A stretch of 7,268 nucleotides of DNA from JBBSQE01 sp038258095 (GTDB lineage: Bacteria; Actinomycetota; Thermoleophilia; Solirubrobacterales; 70-9), in the NCBI GenBank assembly GCA_038258095.1, contig JBBSQE010000160.1, positions 1-7,268 of the forward strand, given 5' to 3'. Of this stretch, positions 4,440 to 7,268 are shown in pieces. The position numbers were made by a program, and so were the translations under genes. Each line of letters starts with the position of its first letter. Positions within the stretch are counted from its first letter, which is position 1. Below the pieces are notes generated by a model. It had not been told where the DNA came from. It was given only the letters and a program-made list of their open reading frames with translations, and made no database searches.

Positions 4440-6088
4440 GCGGCGTGGCCGGCGCAGACGGCGTAGCCGGCGCCCCCGACTTCGCGGAGCCCCTCCTCGG
4501 GTTTCGCGGCTGGACGATCCAGAAAGAGGGGCGCCTGGCGCCGGCCACCGGCGGGCCGAGCTGGACGACGGGCGTGAACCGGGCTGTCTGCATGAGGCTG
4601 TGGCCGGGGAAGCGCAAGCACGAGCCGCCCCACCAGGGCTGCGGCTGCGGATTCAACGCGTTCCACCGTCCCGACATGCCGGAACTGGCGCGGATGCCGA
4701 TCTACGTGGTCGGCGCGATCGCCGCCTGGGGGGACGTCGACGTCTACCGGACCGGGTTCCGGGCGCAGTTCGCCTGCATCGTCGCCCTCAGCTACCGGGG
4801 CTCCACGACGATCGAGCAGTATCGCCACCTCCAGCGCGCGGCCGAGCGCTACGAGGTCCGGCTCGTCGAGGCGCCCGACCTCGTCGAAGAGGGAGGGCGT
4901 TACGCAAGCGCCGTCGCTCCGGCCACCCTGCCGAGCCTCCCGGCCGCCAAGCCGTCCCCGCCGCCGGCCCGCACGCCGACGCCGCGCCAGCCGCGGAAAC
5001 CTCGCAGACCCCGGACCGGCGGCTCGCCTCGCAAGCGCGCCCGCCGCGCTTCCAAGCCGCCGCCTCAACCCGTCACGCCCGGTACCTCCTCGATCGCCAA
5101 CGTCGCCGGCCCCGCCTCGGGCCGCAAAGTTCCCGGCACGGACCTGCCGCCGTGGGCCCTGGGCGAGACCGGCTACCGGCTCCGCACCCACCTCGGCATC
5201 GCGGTCAAGGGCCTGACCGCCGACGTCTGCCTCACCCCCGCCTACCTCGCGGTGATCGGGAAGCCGAAGTCGATCCGCTTCACCGCGCCGGGAACGAAGG
5301 TCGCCGGCGACGACGTCCTCGCGGTCATCGCCACCGACCTCGGCCGGTTCGTCGTCCGAGCGCCCTTCGACGGCGAGGTCACCGAGGTCAACATCGCCTC
5401 CGCCACCGGGCTCCGGCCTGCCTCCGCCACCGGGCCCCGGCCCAAGCTGAGCCCCGGCGATTGGCTGGTCCGCGTGGAGTCCACCGACGCCGACATCGGC
5501 GTGGGCACCGCGGTCTGGGGGGAGGACGGGTGGAACTCCTACCGGCGCTATGTCGGCGCCCGCGATGACGCCCGGATCCGCGCCGAGCTCGCCCTCGAGG
5601 CGCATACGCCGACGAGGGCGACCGAAGACGGGAGCCCGGACCTCGGGAGCGCCGCCGGCGTGCGCTGGTTGGCCGGCGTACTCGACCCACAGCTCGCCGC
5701 CGACGAGGCCCTCCAATCCGCGATCGCCGAGCGTGAGATCGGCCTGGCGTTCTGGGTCCCGGAGCTCTCAGCCGGGATGGTCGTGTCGATGCAGCGGCCG
5801 GATCGGCCGATGATCACGTTCACGGACTCCGAGCCCGACACGCCGCTCACGCTCGTCCTCGGCCCGGACACCCTGCACGAGTACTGGACGGGTGAGCTCG
5901 ACCTCGCGGCGGCGACCGGCGACCGGGTGACCCTCCGCGGCCCCCGCGACGAGGCTCTGCGGGCGACCGCGCTGCTCCGCCGCCTCTGCCCCGCCCACCT
6001 CGAGCGCATGACAGTGATCCGCGAGGCGGGGCGCCAGGGTCGCCGGGCTCTGACCTCTCCGCCCGCGCAGCACCGCCGCGCGGCCTGA
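4436..6088 (+). CDS. Multidomain protein: Cys/His-containing domain, lipoyl-like domain without lysine, SCP2-like domain
   Basis: A 550-residue protein with no name I recognise. Residues about 18-158 form a domain beginning LLGFRGWTI, with a possible metal site from C52, H62, H66, C69 and C71 (QGCGCGFNAFH) and the strand-rich VVGAIAAWGDVDVYRTGFRA. Residues 160-235 are a Pro/Arg/Lys-rich linker, likely disordered. Residues 247-349 resemble GcvH or biotin/lipoyl domains: LAVIGKP, FTAPGTKV, DVLAVI, RAPFDGEVTEVN, DWLVRVE. The lipoyl-lysine hairpin instead reads ATDLGRFVVRAP and has no Lys, so modification there is unlikely. Residues about 408-530 resemble an SCP2 sterol-carrier fold: PDTPLTLVLGPDTLHEYWTGELDLAAATGDRVTLRGP is typical, shown here as one region at 467-503. 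It has no signal peptide or membrane segment, so it is probably cytoplasmic. The GTG start overlaps the previous stop. Domain calls come from reading motifs; the SCP2 and GcvH assignments are moderately sure, the N-terminal one weak. Confidence 0.72.
   Translation: MSGVAGADGVAGAPDFAEPLLGFRGWTIQKEGRLAPATGGPSWTTGVNRAVCMRLWPGKRKHEPPHQGCGCGFNAFHRPDMPELARMPIYVVGAIAAWGDVDVYRTGFRAQFACIVALSYRGSTTIEQYRHLQRAAERYEVRLVEAPDLVEEGGRYASAVAPATLPSLPAAKPSPPPARTPTPRQPRKPRRPRTGGSPRKRARRASKPPPQPVTPGTSSIANVAGPASGRKVPGTDLPPWALGETGYRLRTHLGIAVKGLTADVCLTPAYLAVIGKPKSIRFTAPGTKVAGDDVLAVIATDLGRFVVRAPFDGEVTEVNIASATGLRPASATGPRPKLSPGDWLVRVESTDADIGVGTAVWGEDGWNSYRRYVGARDDARIRAELALEAHTPTRATEDGSPDLGSAAGVRWLAGVLDPQLAADEALQSAIAEREIGLAFWVPELSAGMVVSMQRPDRPMITFTDSEPDTPLTLVLGPDTLHEYWTGELDLAAATGDRVTLRGPRDEALRATALLRRLCPAHLERMTVIREAGRQGRRALTSPPAQHRRAA
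4442..4477 (+). repeat. Weak 18-base tandem repeat at the start of the multidomain gene
   Basis: Two adjacent 18-base units (4442-4459 and 4460-4477) match at 14 of 18 bases and encode GVAGAD then GVAGAP. It is a short in-frame duplication in the flexible N-terminus, before the first conserved stretch. Confidence 0.4.
5396..5443 (+). repeat. In-frame 24-base tandem duplication in the lipoyl-like domain
   Basis: Units 5396-5419 and 5420-5443 match at 22 of 24 bases and encode ASATGLRP then ASATGPRP (residues 321-336). The duplication lengthens a loop between the EVTEVN strand and the SPGDWLV strand by eight residues and keeps frame. Confidence 0.75.
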
Positions 6089-6148
6089 GCCCGCCGCGCA
6101 CGCGCGCCGTCAGGCCCCACGGCCGATCAGCGACTATCTCCCTGAGAG

Positions 6149-6760
6149 ATGAATGGGCAACCTGACATCAGCGCCAAGGACCTGACCGACCGCTTCGGCG
6201 AAGCCCTCACATATGCGGCCCATCTGCACGCTTCACAGCGGCGCAAGGGCAGCGGAATCCCCTACGTCGCCCACCTCCTCGGCGTCTGCTCGCTGGTGCT
6301 GGAGGACGGCGGCACCGAGGACGAGGCGATCGCCGCCCTGCTGCACGACGCTCCGGAAGATCAGGGTGGCCGCGAGACTCTCGCCGAGATCGAGAAGCGC
6401 TTCGGCCCCGAGGTCGCCTCGATCGTCGAGGGCTGCTCGGACACCCTGGAGACGCCGAAGCCGCCGTGGCGCCCGCGCAAGCAGGCCTACATCGACCACT
6501 TGTCCGACGCGCCGCCCTCGGTCCTCCGCGTCTCGCTCGCCGACAAGGTCCACAACGCGCACTCGATCCTCTCCGACCACCGCCAGATCGGCGACGCGGT
6601 GTTCGACCGCTTCAACGGCCGCAAGGAGGGAACCCTCTGGTACTACGGCGAGCTCGGCAAGGTCTTCATCAAGCGCTACCCGGGCCCGCTGGCCAATGAG
6701 CTCCAGCGCACCGTCGCGAAGCTCCGCAGCACCGCGACTGGACGACGACGCCCTGGGTAA
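6149..6760 (+). CDS. HD domain protein, MESH1-like (candidate ppGpp hydrolase)
   Basis: A 203-residue stand-alone HD hydrolase resembling MESH1 and the hydrolase half of RelA/SpoT, which remove pyrophosphate from (p)ppGpp using Mn2+. Motifs: AHLHASQRRKGSGIPYVAH (24-42), with the basic RRK and the metal ligand H42; AALLHDAPED (62-71), with H66-D67 metal ligands and the E70-D71 catalytic pair; FGPEVASIVEGCSDT (85-99); and SLADKVHNA (129-137), with D132 as the last ligand. All ligands expected from MESH1 are present, so it is probably active. There is no synthetase, TGS or ACT domain. HD proteins of this size also act on other nucleotides, so the substrate is inference. Residues 138-203 contain a WYYGELGKVF helix and a basic tail. 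The ATG at 6149 is preceded by GAGAG with almost no spacing, so initiation looks weak. It is 60 bases after the multidomain gene. Confidence 0.85.
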   Translation: MNGQPDISAKDLTDRFGEALTYAAHLHASQRRKGSGIPYVAHLLGVCSLVLEDGGTEDEAIAALLHDAPEDQGGRETLAEIEKRFGPEVASIVEGCSDTLETPKPPWRPRKQAYIDHLSDAPPSVLRVSLADKVHNAHSILSDHRQIGDAVFDRFNGRKEGTLWYYGELGKVFIKRYPGPLANELQRTVAKLRSTATGRRRPG

Positions 6761-6788
6761 CCGCTCGGTAGGTTCAGAACAAGCTACG

Positions 6789-6794
6789 AAGGAG
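6789..6794 (+). promoter_or_regulatory. Strong Shine-Dalgarno of the nitroreductase-like gene
   Basis: AAGGAG sits 6 bases before the ATG at 6801. It is the clearest ribosome binding site in the window and fixes the start; the same frame is open much further upstream inside the HD gene. Confidence 0.8.
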
Positions 6795-6800
6795 AACCAG

Positions 6801-7199
6801 ATGCTGTTCGGACAGGAACATGTCGAGCGCTACCGGGCGACCGACGGCGAAGAGGGGCACGACTGGCAGGGCACGCAGGTCCTTCTACTGACCACCACCG
6901 GCCGCAAGTCGGGCGAGCAGCGGACCACTCCGCTCATCTACGGGAATAGCGGTGACGACCACATGATCGTCGCGTCCAACGGCGGCGGCTCACCACCGGC
7001 CTGGTACCTCAACATCCAGGAGGACCCGGAGGTCGAGCTGCAGATCAAGGACGACGTTTTCAAGGCACACGCCCGCGTCGCCAACCCCGAGGAGAAGCCG
7101 GAGATGTGGAGGACCATGACCGGCCACTGGTCCGCCTACGACGACTACCAGGAGAAGGCGGACCGCGAGATCCCGGTCGTCGTATTGGAGCGGACCTGA
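6801..7199 (+). CDS. Deazaflavin-dependent nitroreductase family protein
   Basis: A 132-residue protein of the DDN/F420-dependent nitroreductase family, a split-barrel fold whose members use or bind F420H2 (some FMN or heme) to reduce nitroaromatics, quinones and other electrophiles. Hallmarks in order: LLLTTTGRKSGEQRTTPLIY (28-47), the phosphate-binding TTGRKSG plus Arg and PL; HMIVASNGGGSPPAWYLNI (54-72), the ASNGG...WY.N core; PEVELQI (76-82); and a C-terminal YDDYQEKADREIPVVVLE (113-130). It is somewhat shorter than mycobacterial Ddn, mainly at the N-terminus, with no lipid-anchor-like helix, so a soluble enzyme is likely. It implies that the host makes F420, which fits an actinobacterium. 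It lies 40 bases after the HD gene, and its TGA overlaps the proposed CTG start of the next gene. Its natural substrate is unknown. Confidence 0.9.
   Translation: MLFGQEHVERYRATDGEEGHDWQGTQVLLLTTTGRKSGEQRTTPLIYGNSGDDHMIVASNGGGSPPAWYLNIQEDPEVELQIKDDVFKAHARVANPEEKPEMWRTMTGHWSAYDDYQEKADREIPVVVLERT
7187..7190 (+). promoter_or_regulatory. Ribosome binding site for the last gene
   Basis: GGAG lies inside the end of the nitroreductase-like gene, 5 bases before CTG 7196. It supports initiation at that unusual codon. Confidence 0.4.
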
Positions 7200-7268
7200 G
7201 CCTCGACCCGGCACTCACCGAGCTCTCGCTCGAGCGCCTGCGCGAGCGGCGCAGCGCCAAGTGGACGA
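7196..7268 (+). CDS. 5' fragment of a probable MalY/PatB-type aminotransferase
   Basis: From CTG 7196 the frame reads LSLDPALTELSLERLRERRS then AKWT, and runs off the right edge. This strongly resembles the N-terminus of PLP-dependent class I/II aminotransferases of the MalY/PatB (cystathionine beta-lyase) group, which open with '...L..L..R.S.KW..YP'. Only 24 residues are visible, none catalytic, so the family call is inference. No ATG, GTG or TTG lies in frame near the expected start. CTG at 7196 has GGAG five bases upstream and overlaps the previous stop (CTGA, 7196-7199), suggesting translational coupling. ATT 7184 or GTG 7106, inside the previous gene, are alternatives. Confidence 0.45.
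   Translation, partial: MSLDPALTELSLERLRERRSAKWT

Noticed and set aside
4231..5568. Plus-strand frame of 445 codons in another phase of the multidomain gene
   Set aside because: Arg/Pro-rich throughout, no domain, while the overlapping frame shows three conserved-looking regions.
3908..5716. 602-codon minus-strand open frame
   Set aside because: It runs antisense to the multidomain gene and through the GC-rich tract, where stop codons are rare. The product is low-complexity Gly/Ala/Arg with no family pattern.

Overview
The window is very GC-rich, with strong G/C bias at third codon positions, and carries a deazaflavin (F420)-type nitroreductase-like gene. Together these suggest a high-GC actinobacterium, possibly Thermoleophilia/Solirubrobacterales-like. 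That placement is inferred from composition and gene content and is not proven by a marker gene.

Layout. Positions 1-145 hold no convincing gene. They contain inverted repeats, including a GC hairpin just past the end of the first gene. A minus-strand VOC (glyoxalase-fold) gene (146-490) and a small unrecognised plus-strand gene (581-766) are divergently arranged. After a 201-base gap comes a secreted family GH31 alpha-glycosidase (start chosen at 968, end 3478). A small NYN/YacP-type PIN-like RNase gene (3498-3911) follows 19 bases later. Its start region looks like an imperfect 23-base tandem duplication that spans the end of the GH31 gene.

Positions 3912-4211 are the most unusual non-coding stretch. 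A 119-base, roughly 92% GC, C-rich tract gives way abruptly to an AT-richer segment with a long near-perfect hairpin (4034-4084). Smaller hairpins with UUCG loops follow. Next come a short proline-rich ORF (4212-4439) and, overlapping its stop by GTGA, a 550-residue multidomain protein (4436-6088). I read that protein as an N-terminal Cys/His-containing domain, a Pro/Arg/Lys-rich linker, a GcvH/lipoyl-like domain lacking the attachment lysine, and a C-terminal SCP2-like domain. It is the best candidate here for something undescribed.

The right end carries a stand-alone MESH1-type HD hydrolase (6149-6760, candidate ppGpp hydrolase) and a deazaflavin-dependent nitroreductase-family protein (6801-7199). 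The last gene is cut by the window end and looks like the N-terminus of a MalY/PatB-type aminotransferase, apparently starting at a CTG that overlaps the preceding stop.

From 581 to the end every likely gene is on the plus strand. Spacing is tight in places (3478/3498, 4439/4436, 7199/7196), so some co-transcription is likely. The functions do not form one obvious pathway. I see no tRNA, rRNA, CRISPR array, transposase or phage gene.
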